Assembly: GCF_009867135.1 (NCBI RefSeq)
Contig: NZ_CP047226.1
Location: forward strand, 2,232,001-2,296,000
Reading direction: 5' to 3'
Length of the DNA: 64,000 bases
Source of the DNA: Moraxella osloensis
GTDB taxonomy: Bacteria; Pseudomonadota; Gammaproteobacteria; Pseudomonadales; Moraxellaceae
Position 1 is the stretch's first letter; each line of letters starts with the position of its first letter. A program made the translations under genes and the position numbers. Positions 1 to 8,241 of the stretch are shown one piece after another. The notes under the pieces are model-generated. The model was not told the DNA's origin and searched no databases. It worked only from the letters and a program-made list of their open reading frames with translations.

Positions 1-195
1 AAAGCTGATTTTTCCTGCTTTATAGCCATTGATGATTACAGCACCTAAGCCCATCACTTCCGTATAGTTCTCAAATACCATTAGGTCAAAAACTTTGTCG
101 GTATAATAAAACTCTGACTTTTCAGACAAACAAATTCTTAAAATTGTCCCAGACCAAATTTTTTCTTCATCAAAGTCTAAAAGATTGGTAAACAT
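1..195 (-). CDS. Possible Imm45-like immunity protein, 3' end cut by window edge
   Basis: An open frame runs from an ATG at 195 down to base 1 without a stop, giving 65 residues of an incomplete protein that begins MFTNLLDFDEEKIWSGTILR. It starts 15 bases after the rlmB stop on the same strand, so it may be cotranscribed. The stretch DLMVFENY followed by VIINGYKAGKI recalls small immunity proteins of the Imm45 type, which protect against polymorphic or contact-dependent toxins; this is recognition from memory and not proven. No clear Shine-Dalgarno is visible before the ATG. No toxin gene is visible in this window, so it could be an orphan immunity gene or another small protein. Confidence 0.5.
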   Translation of the reverse strand, partial: MFTNLLDFDEEKIWSGTILRICLSEKSEFYYTDKVFDLMVFENYTEVMGLGAVIINGYKAGKISF

Positions 196-210
196 TACTG
201 ATAACGTAAA

Positions 211-987
211 TTATTTCTTAAAACGCTGACGACTGGCTTCATACAGCACCATGCCAGTGGCGACACTGACATTTAAGCTTTGGATTTGCCCATGTTCATT
301 GCCGGGCATCGGGATATAAACGAGCTGGTCGCAGGTATCTGCGGTCAAGCGGCGAATACCGTCACCTTCTGAGCCCATCACAATCGCCACATCACCTGTC
401 AAATCACAGTCTTGCACGGGCTTTGCCGTGTCATCAAGTGCCGTACCAAACACAAACACCCCTTGTTTTTTGATGTCAGTAAGCGTACGCGCAAGATTAG
501 TGACTTGGATAAAAGGCATTAATTCCACCGCACCGACAGCGACTTTTGCCACGGCTGGGGTGATGCTTGAGCTATGATTTTTGGGAATAATGACGGCTGA
601 GACGCCCATTGCCACAGCGGTACGCAAACACGCGCCAAGGTTGTTCGGGTCGGTGATTTGATCAAGCACCAGTAGTAATAGCGGTTTTCGCTCGGCTTGG
701 TGTTTGTCAACTAAGTATTTGAGATCTGCCTCATCTTGGAGTTCAGCAGGGCGGGCTTGTAATACCACGCCTTGATGCTGCGGACTTTCTGCAAGTTTGG
801 TGAGTTTGTCTTTGGCGCTGACTTGTATCGCAATCCCGTAAGTTTGGGCAAGCTCGGTGATGTTGGCTACCGTGGCATCATCTTGTTTTTTACCGTCTTG
901 AATAAAGAGTGTCAACCCATCGATACCGCGGTGTTGCAAGATGGATTGCACGGCATGAATGCCATAAAAATAACTCGGTTTTGCCAT
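211..987 (-). CDS. rlmB: 23S rRNA (guanosine-2'-O)-methyltransferase RlmB
   Basis: This is a SpoU/TrmH-class (SPOUT knot) methyltransferase of 258 residues, close to the usual RlmB length. The family 2'-O-methylates G2251 in the peptidyl-transferase region of 23S rRNA using S-adenosylmethionine. The N-terminal part (about 1-80, YFYGIHAV start) matches the substrate-binding domain. The three SPOUT motifs are visible: NNLGACLRTA at 115-124, GSEGDGI at 205-211 and SLNVSVA at 237-243 near the C-terminus, which forms the knot and cofactor pocket. It stands alone apart from the small partial gene downstream. Confidence 0.95.
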   Translation of the reverse strand: MAKPSYFYGIHAVQSILQHRGIDGLTLFIQDGKKQDDATVANITELAQTYGIAIQVSAKDKLTKLAESPQHQGVVLQARPAELQDEADLKYLVDKHQAERKPLLLLVLDQITDPNNLGACLRTAVAMGVSAVIIPKNHSSSITPAVAKVAVGAVELMPFIQVTNLARTLTDIKKQGVFVFGTALDDTAKPVQDCDLTGDVAIVMGSEGDGIRRLTADTCDQLVYIPMPGNEHGQIQSLNVSVATGMVLYEASRQRFKK

Positions 988-1048
988 GATTGATGACCCT
1001 TTTTTTCGATTTTATATTTACCTTGCCCCTAGCCTTGTATATTATTCG

Positions 1049-1387
1049 CTAGCCTTCTAGGTGGCAAATGTACTGCACGACTGCTTCATTACGTAGCTCA
1101 TAACTGCTATGCCCTTCAACCAAGAATGCTTGACCGGCACGGTAATAAGTAAATTCTTCCTCGCCTGCCAGTTTGACTTCACACTCGCCTGCCAAAATTT
1201 CGATACGTTCAGATGAGTCGGTTTTAAATTCATAGACTGGCACATCGGCATCACAAGGTAGCACGATTCCTAGCATTTTTTTGCGTCCATCCTCAAACCA
1301 AACGGTCCGACTAAAAGTACGACCTTCATAGTAAACATTCGCTATTTTTTCTACCGATACATGGTCGAAACGATTAGGTGACGTCAT
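1049..1387 (-). CDS. ppnP: Pyrimidine/purine nucleoside phosphorylase (DUF1255, cupin)
   Basis: A small cupin protein of the YaiE/PpnP family, which phosphorolyses several nucleosides to a free base and ribose-1-phosphate. The frame can be extended upstream, but the ATG at 1387 is preceded by a strong AAGGAG eight bases away, giving 112 residues; the E. coli protein has 94, so this one carries an N-terminal extension. Family-like features are the ILAGECEVKL strand, the YRAGQAFLVEGHSSYEL cupin segment and the C-terminal YICHLEG. It is a single gene; the duplicated -10-like boxes at 1445-1464 lie upstream of it. Confidence 0.85.
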   Translation of the reverse strand: MTSPNRFDHVSVEKIANVYYEGRTFSRTVWFEDGRKKMLGIVLPCDADVPVYEFKTDSSERIEILAGECEVKLAGEEEFTYYRAGQAFLVEGHSSYELRNEAVVQYICHLEG

Positions 1388-1961
1388 GAGATTCTCCTTA
1401 AAATACACAGTCAGTTGACTTGATAACGCTGCCTTGTTATAAAAAATTATAAAGAATTATAAAGATTGGCAGGTCGTTTTGCGGCAACCCGCTTTTTTTA
1501 GTCGACAAATGGGTTCTATAATCAAACGCAGTCCGTGACTTGTCGCAATCGGCCAATGGTATTGCCGATAGATTATTAACGGTTGATAAAAAATTATGTT
1601 CCGTTATCCTTATGCAGACGTTGTTTAGACCAATAGGATAGCATCAAATTTAGTCAACTTTTATGACAATCTCTGTTTTATAACAATCGATGAAATCGCC
1701 CTCAACTTAACTAGGCGAAGATTGCTAGACACAGATACCCATCAAAGATAGCTAGCTGACGGAAATTTGGATTTTTGCGTTGCTTATTTTGTAATTGTCC
1801 CAATTATGCTATTGTTTAGTGTGAAACAGCTAGATGGAATTTTTACTGATTTTTGAAGACTTGTCTAGGATTATTGTGAGCTTTTCATGAGAAGGTTACA
1901 ATAAAGTTTTTGCAAATTTGACCGCCAATGTGCCACTCTTAACGTCAATGATAGGATTGAT
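1388..1961. other. Intergenic region between ppnP and recN
   Basis: I find no convincing gene here. The region separates two divergently transcribed genes. It contains a 10-bp direct duplication (AATTATAAAG at 1445-1454 and 1455-1464) that places two TATAAT boxes on the minus strand upstream of ppnP. On the plus strand TATAAT occurs at 1517-1522, but without a good -35. No LexA-type operator is evident before recN, which agrees with the absence of classical LexA from Moraxellaceae. Confidence 0.6.
1445..1464 (-). promoter_or_regulatory. Duplicated -10-like boxes upstream of ppnP
   Basis: Two tandem 10-bp copies of AATTATAAAG give two perfect TATAAT boxes on the minus strand (1456-1461 and 1446-1451). 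They lie about 60-75 bases upstream of the ppnP start. No strong -35 hexamer stands at 17 bases, so promoter function is inferred only. Confidence 0.35.
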
Positions 1962-3668
1962 ATGCTGACACAGTTAACCTTACAAAATTTAGCACTCGTC
2001 ACCCATGCTGAAATTGAGATGAATGCTGGATTTAACATTATCACTGGCGAGACAGGTGCTGGTAAATCACTATTGCTTGACGCCTTGACCTTGTGCGTGG
2101 GTGGTCGTAGTGACGCAGGTTTGATTCGGCATGGACAGACCACGGCAGACGCTTTTGCAGAATTTAATATCGGTCAATTACCTGAAGTCATGGCATGGCT
2201 GAGCGAGCAAAATTATCCATTCGAAGACGATACGCTGCTGATTCGCCGGCAACTTGCCAACCAAAACGGTACGCTTCGTAGTAAAGCTTGGCTCAATGGC
2301 ATGCCCATTAGTATGAATGAGCTTAAAACCTTGGGTGGGTTACTGGTCAATATTCACAGCCAGCATGCCCAGCAAAGTTTGCTACGTCCGCAGTTTGTGA
2401 TGGAATGGCTGGATAGTGCCACGGGCTTAAATAGCCAAGCAAGTGATGTTAAACAAGCGTTTTTGCAGTACGAACGCCTTAAATCACAAGCCGCCCAGCA
2501 CGCCAAAGACGAGCAATTGCGCCAGCAGCAAATTCAGCTATTGAGCAATCAATTAGCGGATATTGAGCCAATTGCCACTGTCTTATACAGTGAACTTGAA
2601 GCTGAATACGATGAATTGTCTAACCTTGAAAACCTCATGCAGCAAGCCGCATTGTCGGTACAACTACTCGATAATGACAGTGATGAGCCCGATGTGGTAA
2701 GCCTGCTTAATCGGGCGATTAAACTGTGTGAAGCGCAGACCGAGCTTAGCCAAACCTATGCTGATTGTGTTGAACAGTTGTACTCAGCACACACCCAAAT
2801 CGCTGAAGTCGTTAGCACCCTGAGCAATTATGCCGAAGGGCAAAGCCTTGACCCCAAGCGGTTAGCACTACTTGATGAGCAGTTATCGACGTTCCATCGA
2901 CTCGCGCGCAAATATCACACCACCCCTGAAAGCCTTGTTGAAGACAGCCAAGCCTGGCAACAGCAATTAGATGATTTGCAATCGGTGATGTCGCCTGAAG
3001 CGATGGCAGAGCAAATTGAAGAAGCTTATCAAGCCTACTTGCAAAAAGCCCAAGCGTTGGATGACAGTCGCCGAGCCAATGCCACGACATTAGCTGAAGC
3101 GCTAGTCGCACGGCTAAAAGCGTTGGCATTGCCCAATGTGCAAGCGGCATTTGAATTTACCCCACTTGATAAACCGCAAAGTATCGGGTTATCGCAAATT
3201 GAACTGCTATTTAGTGCCAATGTCGGTATGCCGATGCAACCAATTCACAAAATCGCCTCAGGCGGTGAATTATCACGGCTAGCCCTTATCATGCAAGTCA
3301 TTGATGCGCAAGGGGTTTGCCGTAATACGACCACCGATATGGCAACCACCACTCGTCAGTTATTGGTATTTGATGAAGTAGATGTGGGTATCAGTGGTGG
3401 CACGGCGCAAGTGGTGGGCGAATTACTGCGTGAGCTGGGTGAAGAACAACAAATCATTGCTATCACTCACCAATCGCAAGTCGCGGCACAAGCCCATCAG
3501 CATATTTTGGTGTACAAAACCCAGCAAGAGAAAGCCCAGTCTCACTTAAAAATCCTGTCAGGCGATGAGCAAGTGCAGGAATTAGCGCGCATGTCGGGCG
3601 GGGTCAATATCACCGAAGACACGCTAAAACACGCGCGCAGTTTGCTAGCAAGTCGCCGTGTCAGTTAA
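1962..3668 (+). CDS. recN: DNA repair protein RecN (SMC-like ATPase)
   Basis: RecN is an SMC-family ATPase recruited to double-strand breaks. The 568-residue protein has the Walker A GETGAGKS at 29-36, a long helical, Gln-rich coiled-coil region (about 150-390), the ABC signature region ASGGELSRLAL, and Walker B LLVFDEVDVGISGG at about 466-480, followed by ITHQSQVAAQA with the switch histidine. Length is close to the E. coli protein (553). In Enterobacteria it is strongly LexA-regulated; no such box is seen here. It is followed by a tandem-repeat spacer and then yqgE. Confidence 0.96.
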   Translation: MLTQLTLQNLALVTHAEIEMNAGFNIITGETGAGKSLLLDALTLCVGGRSDAGLIRHGQTTADAFAEFNIGQLPEVMAWLSEQNYPFEDDTLLIRRQLANQNGTLRSKAWLNGMPISMNELKTLGGLLVNIHSQHAQQSLLRPQFVMEWLDSATGLNSQASDVKQAFLQYERLKSQAAQHAKDEQLRQQQIQLLSNQLADIEPIATVLYSELEAEYDELSNLENLMQQAALSVQLLDNDSDEPDVVSLLNRAIKLCEAQTELSQTYADCVEQLYSAHTQIAEVVSTLSNYAEGQSLDPKRLALLDEQLSTFHRLARKYHTTPESLVEDSQAWQQQLDDLQSVMSPEAMAEQIEEAYQAYLQKAQALDDSRRANATTLAEALVARLKALALPNVQAAFEFTPLDKPQSIGLSQIELLFSANVGMPMQPIHKIASGGELSRLALIMQVIDAQGVCRNTTTDMATTTRQLLVFDEVDVGISGGTAQVVGELLRELGEEQQIIAITHQSQVAAQAHQHILVYKTQQEKAQSHLKILSGDEQVQELARMSGGVNITEDTLKHARSLLASRRVS

Positions 3669-3682
3669 TTTAACATTGCTTG

Positions 3683-3752
3683 TCGCTTTTAATGTTTATC
3701 GCTTTTAATGCTTATTGTTTTTAATGTTTGCCGCTTTTAAGTCGCTTTTAAT
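3683..3752. repeat. 16-bp tandem repeats between recN and yqgE
   Basis: Three 16-bp units start at 3683 (TCGCTTTTAATGTTTA), 3699 and 3715, followed by two shortened 11-bp copies at 3731 and 3742. The CTTTTAA core is kept in all but the third, which has TTTTTAA. The array fills most of the 99-base gap between the recN stop and the yqgE start, so copy number would change the spacing between the two genes. Confidence 0.85.
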
Positions 3753-3767
3753 TAGGTATGCCACTGA

Positions 3768-4334
3768 ATGTCAAAAAACCAAAATCTTACCAACCATTTT
3801 TTGATAGCCTCGCCCAATATTGACGGCGGGATTTTCTATCAATCTTTGGTGTATATTTGCCGTCAAGACCAACAAGGCACGTTAGGGCTAGTCATTAACA
3901 AACCCATCGATACTAGCAACGTTGCCAAACTTTTTGAAGAATTAAATATTGATGTGACCATCACCGACTTGCACCGAAAATTACCTTTAGATGGGGGTCC
4001 CATGAACCCGGAAGTTGGGTTTGTGCTGCATACTGGACAGCCCGATTGGGTTTCTTCGTTTGCCATCACCGAAAACGTCTGTATCACCACTAGCAAAGAT
4101 ATTTTACAAAGTATCGCCAATGGTCAAGGTGTTGAGCATTTTGAGCTTTGTTTGGGCCATGCCAGCTGGGGGAAAGGGCAGCTAGAAGAAGAAATCAACC
4201 AAGGCGATTGGTTTGTTTTGCCGGCATCAATGGGGCTACTATTTGATATCGACCATCAGACTCGCTGGCAAGTTGCCGCTCAGCAGTTGGGTGTTGATTT
4301 TAACAAACTGAGTACGGATATCGGGCATGCTTAA
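3768..4334 (+). CDS. yqgE: YqgE/AlgH (UPF0301) family protein
   Basis: This 188-residue protein belongs to the UPF0301 family; its biochemical role is not settled, although AlgH was linked to alginate regulation in Pseudomonas. Family signatures are [20 protein letters not shown] near the N-terminus, [23 protein letters not shown] and, near the C-terminus, [13 protein letters not shown] with a family-like spacing. It overlaps ruvX by 8 bases, the usual yqgE-ruvX coupling in gammaproteobacteria. The start has only a weak Shine-Dalgarno (AGGT about 13 bases before the ATG). Confidence 0.93.
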   Translation: MSKNQNLTNHFLIASPNIDGGIFYQSLVYICRQDQQGTLGLVINKPIDTSNVAKLFEELNIDVTITDLHRKLPLDGGPMNPEVGFVLHTGQPDWVSSFAITENVCITTSKDILQSIANGQGVEHFELCLGHASWGKGQLEEEINQGDWFVLPASMGLLFDIDHQTRWQVAAQQLGVDFNKLSTDIGHA

Positions 4335-4812
4335 CCTGACTATGGCGCAAGATACCCATCACACCCATACCATCGAAACGGTGATGGGGCTTGATTTTGG
4401 CATCGCAAAAATGGGTATCGCCTTGGGCAATACCTTAACCCAGACCGCAAGCCCGTTGATGCAGTTTAAAATGGATAATGGCAAACCCAATTGGGATGAA
4501 TTGCTAAAACTTATCGAGTCATGGCAAGTGAGTACCATCATCATCGGTTTGCCGCTGAATATGGATGGCACTGCATCTGAGCTTGGCAATCGTGCCAAAA
4601 AATTTGCTCGTAGGCTTAAACACCAGCTCGAGGAAGCGCATCGACCACGCCCGATTATTTTGGCGGATGAGCGCTTAACTAGCCGCGAAGCCAAAAATTT
4701 GGCTTGGGAATACGGGCTAATCAAAAGTGACAAAGAGCCGATTGATAGTATCGCCTCAGCGATTATGCTTGGCAGTTGGCTTAGAAGTGGCGAAGGAGCG
4801 CTGTTATCATGA
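4327..4812 (+). CDS. ruvX: Putative Holliday junction resolvase / pre-16S rRNA nuclease RuvX
   Basis: An RNase H-fold protein of the YqgF family that in E. coli takes part in maturing the 5' end of 16S rRNA. The 161 residues show the N-terminal catalytic segment [15 protein letters not shown] (first acidic residue), the central [12 protein letters not shown] and [11 protein letters not shown], and the C-terminal [10 protein letters not shown] with the last acidic residue. About twenty residues precede the RNase H strand, so initiation at an internal Met (for example MAQD) is possible. The stop codon overlaps the next gene as ATGA. Confidence 0.93.
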   Translation: MLNLTMAQDTHHTHTIETVMGLDFGIAKMGIALGNTLTQTASPLMQFKMDNGKPNWDELLKLIESWQVSTIIIGLPLNMDGTASELGNRAKKFARRLKHQLEEAHRPRPIILADERLTSREAKNLAWEYGLIKSDKEPIDSIASAIMLGSWLRSGEGALLS

Positions 4813-5261
4813 CTCAATTAAATGCGCCTGCTACGCCAATGACCAAAGGCTTTTCTGCCCCTGTTCTTGGTTTGATTGAACAGGCGCAGCGACTCAACAA
4901 ATGGTCAATTTATCTGGTTTATTTGGCAATTGCGCTATTTTTATTATTTGGTACCCTAAAGAGCTTGTCACAGTTTAAGGACAGTCAAACGATTTATACT
5001 TTGTTTCATTGGGTGCCTTACGGACTTGTTGGACTGACCATACCGCTATCCTGCTATGTGGCGTTTATTTTATACCGTTACCGTTTAAGCCAGCCGAGCA
5101 TGCTTGCGCTGTGTATCGGTATGGGATTTGGCTTGTTTGTTATCAGTAGCTATGTCGCCCTAGCCGCCTGGATTGGGGTGGCGTTTATGTTTAAAGCCAA
5201 TTTAACCCGTTTTTTTAATTTTATCCAAGAAAGTCGACAAACAGAGAATCAACATGCCTGA
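4809..5261 (+). CDS. Uncharacterised membrane protein, three to four TM segments
   Basis: I do not recognise this 150-residue protein. It has hydrophobic segments at about 33-53 (SIYLVYLAIALFLLFG), 70-90 (FHWVPYGLVGLTIPLS) and 95-125 (LALCIGMGFGLFVISSYVALAA), the last probably two helices, and a short charged C-terminus. The ATG overlaps the ruvX stop (ATGA) and has AAGGAG ten bases upstream, so translation is coupled. Its last 8 bases overlap tusA. The context is ribosome and tRNA maturation, but nothing in the sequence assigns a function. Confidence 0.8.
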   Translation: MTQLNAPATPMTKGFSAPVLGLIEQAQRLNKWSIYLVYLAIALFLLFGTLKSLSQFKDSQTIYTLFHWVPYGLVGLTIPLSCYVAFILYRYRLSQPSMLALCIGMGFGLFVISSYVALAAWIGVAFMFKANLTRFFNFIQESRQTENQHA

Positions 5262-5526
5262 TGCCAATTACCAACTCGACACCCAAGGGCTGATTTGCCC
5301 AGAGCCGATTATGCTGCTGCACAAAACCGTTCGTAAAGCGCAGTCAGGGGAAGTGATTCATGTCATCGCAACCGACCCTGCGACCACGCGCGATATCCCC
5401 AATTTTTGTCGTCATCTGGGGCATGAACTTATCGAGCAGCAAGACATCATTAACCCGCAACAACACCAAAACCCCGATCCGTATGCCAATGTGTATCATT
5501 ACTGGATTAAGAAAAAAGCTGGTTAA
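5254..5526 (+). CDS. tusA: TusA-like sulfurtransferase (SirA family)
   Basis: A 90-residue SirA/TusA-fold protein. The family carries a persulfide on the cysteine of the CPxP motif and passes sulfur to the tRNA 2-thiouridine or molybdopterin pathways. Visible features are LDTQGLICPEPIMLLHKTVR with Cys in CPEP, then the typical GEVIHVIATDPATTRDIPNF and CRHLGHELIEQ. It overlaps the upstream membrane gene by 8 bases and precedes xerD by 35 bases. Paralogues of TusA exist with other roles, so the exact acceptor pathway is inferred. Confidence 0.88.
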   Translation: MPDANYQLDTQGLICPEPIMLLHKTVRKAQSGEVIHVIATDPATTRDIPNFCRHLGHELIEQQDIINPQQHQNPDPYANVYHYWIKKKAG

Positions 5527-5561
5527 AAAAACTCCCCTTATCCTGAGATTTCAAGTCATTT

Positions 5562-6506
5562 ATGTCCCAAGTCGCCGCGCGCCAACCCCGCCAAGTCAAA
5601 GCCTTACACCTTCATGATGAGCCCAGTTATATTCAGCAGTTTCGCCAAGAATTGCTGACGCGGGGACTTGCCACCAATACGCGCAATGCTTATATTCGTG
5701 ACTTGATACTGTGTGAAGCCACCTGTAGCAAAGCCATCACCCGTTGGGATGCCAGTGACGTGTTGGCTTGCCTAGCGGCGCTCTATAAGCAAGGCAAAAC
5801 AGCGCGCAGCCAAGCGCGTGCCTTATCATCGCTTAAACAGTTTTTTTTATGGCAAATCAACGCCAATCAGCGTGATGACAACCCGTGTGAGCATATCAAG
5901 ACCCCAAAACTTGGGCGCGCGCTGCCCAAAGATTTATCCGAAAGTGATGTCGACGCCCTACTCGCTAGCCCAGATACATCGACCCCATTGGGCATGCGTG
6001 ACCAAGCCATGTTTGAAGTGCTGTATGCCTGCGGGCTACGTGTCTCTGAGCTTATTCATTTATCGTTAAGTGAAGTCAATCTCAATGCTGGCTGGTTACA
6101 GGTTACCGGTAAAGGCGATAAGACTCGGTTGATACCCCTTGGCGAAGTGGCGATTGATGTATTGACCGATTATTTGACCCTGGCGCGACCGCAATTATGT
6201 ATCATGAAAAATGGGCGAGAAAGTCGCTGCCAAGCGGTATTTTTGACCCAACAAGGCGGCTACATGACCCGCCAAAACTTTTGGTATGTCATTAAACGCT
6301 ACGCCAAGCAAGCCGGTATCGACAGCGAAATTTCTCCGCATACCCTACGTCATGCCTTTGCTACTCATTTGCTCAATCACGGCGCTGACCTACGTAGTGT
6401 ACAGATGTTATTGGGTCACAGCGATTTATCAACCACCCAAATCTATACCCATGTGGCTACGGCAAGACTGCAACAGCTGCATCAGCAGCAGCATCCGCGC
6501 GCTTAA
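5562..6506 (+). CDS. xerD: Tyrosine recombinase XerD
   Basis: Site-specific recombinase that, with XerC, resolves chromosome dimers at dif. The 314-residue protein has the SAM-like core-binding domain (about 20-110) and the catalytic domain with Arg in GLRVSELIHL, Lys in the GKGDKTR turn, HTLRHAFATHLLNHGADLR, GHSDLSTTQ and the nucleophilic Tyr in QIYTHV. The ending RLQQLHQQQHPRA is typical of XerD rather than XerC. The 27 residues before the core domain form a slightly long N-terminus. It converges with rlmA, with 10 bases between the stops. Confidence 0.94.
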   Translation: MSQVAARQPRQVKALHLHDEPSYIQQFRQELLTRGLATNTRNAYIRDLILCEATCSKAITRWDASDVLACLAALYKQGKTARSQARALSSLKQFFLWQINANQRDDNPCEHIKTPKLGRALPKDLSESDVDALLASPDTSTPLGMRDQAMFEVLYACGLRVSELIHLSLSEVNLNAGWLQVTGKGDKTRLIPLGEVAIDVLTDYLTLARPQLCIMKNGRESRCQAVFLTQQGGYMTRQNFWYVIKRYAKQAGIDSEISPHTLRHAFATHLLNHGADLRSVQMLLGHSDLSTTQIYTHVATARLQQLHQQQHPRA

Positions 6507-6516
6507 GGCTGTTTGT

Positions 6517-7413
6517 TTATAGACAAATTTTTTGAAACCCATAAATCATAAAATCGGTCGTGAAGCACATTGACCCTGCTTGCTGGCAGCGGTCGATTAA
6601 TGCTTCACGTCTGGCTGGCTGCGCCCGAAACGCATAAGGCGTCATCGTCAATAAATCTTGTAACTGCGTAGCGGTAAGCGAAATCGTGGTTTCCACCCGC
6701 GTTTGCTTGACCAACTCAAAATACGGTGCTAATTCATCGATGAATTTGTCTGAGTCGTGCGCCACGATTTGTTCAAATAGCCCGTCGCGCATCTCAATCA
6801 AGTGATTGACGGCAGGCTTGGCAATCACTACAAAACCCTGATCGCTGACTAACCGATGAAATTCATCCGCCAAAATCGGGCTAAAAATACTGGTCAACAT
6901 AATCACCGTCTGACTGGCCAATGGTACTTGCGAAGCAGATGCCACTAAGCAATATTTTTGCGTGGTCGTGCTAATGGGTTTAAGTCGTTTGGCGGTGGCA
7001 ATTACGGCAGGTTTGCTGATATCAAGCGCGACTAATTTACTTGGGTTAAGCTGTAAAAATCGCTCAGTGTAATACCCTTCGCCACAGCCAATGTCTAGCC
7101 AATTGACCGATGGTTGGGAGGATAATAGTCCTTTGCAAAAGTCATACAGCCTATCTTGCAGCGACTGATAAAACCCCGCTTGCAGAAAACGACGCCGCGC
7201 CATAATCGACTCATCACTATCGCCAGGGTTTTTGCTATGCTTATTTTGCACCGGTAGTAGATTCACATACCCTTGTTTGGCGACATCAAAATCATGTTGC
7301 CGCTGCTGCAGATTTTCACCCGTGCATTGCCAAACTTTTTCACCCACCTTTAGCGGACTTTGGCAAATCGGGCAGCGAAAATTTGCAGAAAATGTTGAAG
7401 GCAATGCCACCAT
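6517..7413 (-). CDS. rlmA: 23S rRNA (guanine-N1)-methyltransferase RlmA
   Basis: A SAM-dependent methyltransferase of the RrmA/RlmA(I) family, which in E. coli modifies G745 in helix 35 of 23S rRNA. The 298-residue protein starts with a zinc-finger segment (CPICQSPL, then a Cys in VWQCTG) followed by the family-specific region HDFDVAKQGYVNLLPVQ and GDSDESIMARRRFL. The Rossmann SAM motif is NWLDIGCGEGYYTERF, with the later strand KLVALDISK. It is about 30 residues longer than the E. coli enzyme, mostly at the C-terminal end and in loops. Confidence 0.92.
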   Translation of the reverse strand: MVALPSTFSANFRCPICQSPLKVGEKVWQCTGENLQQRQHDFDVAKQGYVNLLPVQNKHSKNPGDSDESIMARRRFLQAGFYQSLQDRLYDFCKGLLSSQPSVNWLDIGCGEGYYTERFLQLNPSKLVALDISKPAVIATAKRLKPISTTTQKYCLVASASQVPLASQTVIMLTSIFSPILADEFHRLVSDQGFVVIAKPAVNHLIEMRDGLFEQIVAHDSDKFIDELAPYFELVKQTRVETTISLTATQLQDLLTMTPYAFRAQPARREALIDRCQQAGSMCFTTDFMIYGFQKICL

Positions 7414-7476
7414 AAAAATATCTCAAAAAAAACCGTTAAAAACCCAAAGCGGATAACCCAGTGTAACTGCGTAACA

Positions 7477-8046
7477 TCAGTCGTCTATCAGACTTTGCAA
7501 AATCATAATATCTTCATGCACTTGACCCACTTCTGGTTGCAGTGCCTCAGGTATTTTTAATGCCAGTGCTGAATCTGCCATCGGATGCTGCTGTGAGGTG
7601 TCCGCTGCTCGCAGCGATGGCGATTCAATGTTTGACACATCAGGGATGGTAGGAGCCGCTAGCTTAGCATTGGTATAAGTATTTAGGAATGACTGTAAAT
7701 TTTTCGTGCCCGTTTTTTTATCACAGCATTTTTTGCTTAATACAGTTTCAGCGGATGGTGCGTCTGTAGTGGCAATAGCGCTTGCCAACGCTGCAACAGG
7801 GGTGCTAGGTTGTTTGAAAATTTGCCCTAGCGGCACATCGCAGCTAATCCAGCCTTTTTCAATCAGCTGTTGTAAATCTAACTTAGACAATAAATTGCTC
7901 ATCGCTTGCTCGCCCAAGCTAGTATTTTCTTTAATCAATAAGATAAACTGGCGTTGTCTAAGCGTCATTTCAGCAGTGTTAAGCGCTTGTTTACCTGCCT
8001 CACTACAAGCTAGTGTAACAGGGATTTCATTAATAGTTACTTTCAA
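7477..8046 (-). CDS. Uncharacterised protein with a non-ATG start
   Basis: I do not recognise this protein of about 189 residues. Residues 20-75 are helical (TLRQRQFILLIKENTSLGEQ, then LDLQQLIEKGWI) and could form a small winged-helix-like unit. The remaining two thirds are Ala/Ser/Thr-rich and look disordered, with a Cys pair and Lys cluster (KKCCDKKTG). No ATG is available near the frame start. AGGAGG stands 6 bases before a TTG at 8046 and 3 bases before a GTG at 8049, so TTG is preferred. It is upstream of nothing on its own strand within 60 bases; rlmA follows it. Confidence 0.65.
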   Translation of the reverse strand: MKVTINEIPVTLACSEAGKQALNTAEMTLRQRQFILLIKENTSLGEQAMSNLLSKLDLQQLIEKGWISCDVPLGQIFKQPSTPVAALASAIATTDAPSAETVLSKKCCDKKTGTKNLQSFLNTYTNAKLAAPTIPDVSNIESPSLRAADTSQQHPMADSALALKIPEALQPEVGQVHEDIMILQSLIDD

Positions 8047-8189
8047 CACACACCTCCTTGTTGTGACAGTGTTCTGCTAAATCATTGGTTTGTCATCAAA
8101 ATTCCTGCATATAATTTAGTCATCACCATATAAAAATTATAGCATATTTAATTTTTTGCACATGCGCAAATAAATCCATAAATGCAGAC

Positions 8190-8216
8190 AAAAAAAATGA
8201 CATCCAAAGATGCCAT
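8190..8216 (-). terminator. Intrinsic terminator after mraY
   Basis: On the minus strand an 8-bp stem (ATGGCATC / GATGTCAT, one G-U pair, TTTG loop) is followed by eight T. It starts 25 bases after the mraY stop, and would end the dcw cluster transcript. Confidence 0.75.
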
Positions 8217-8241
8217 TTGATGCAAAGCGAACCTAGCAAAG

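Noticed and set aside
1871-1961. LexA-type SOS box before recN
   Set aside because: No CTGT-N8-ACAG-like sequence was found, and this family generally lacks classical LexA control.
3683-3752. A CRISPR array at the recN-yqgE repeats
   Set aside because: Units are 16 bases without unique spacers, and no cas genes are in the window.
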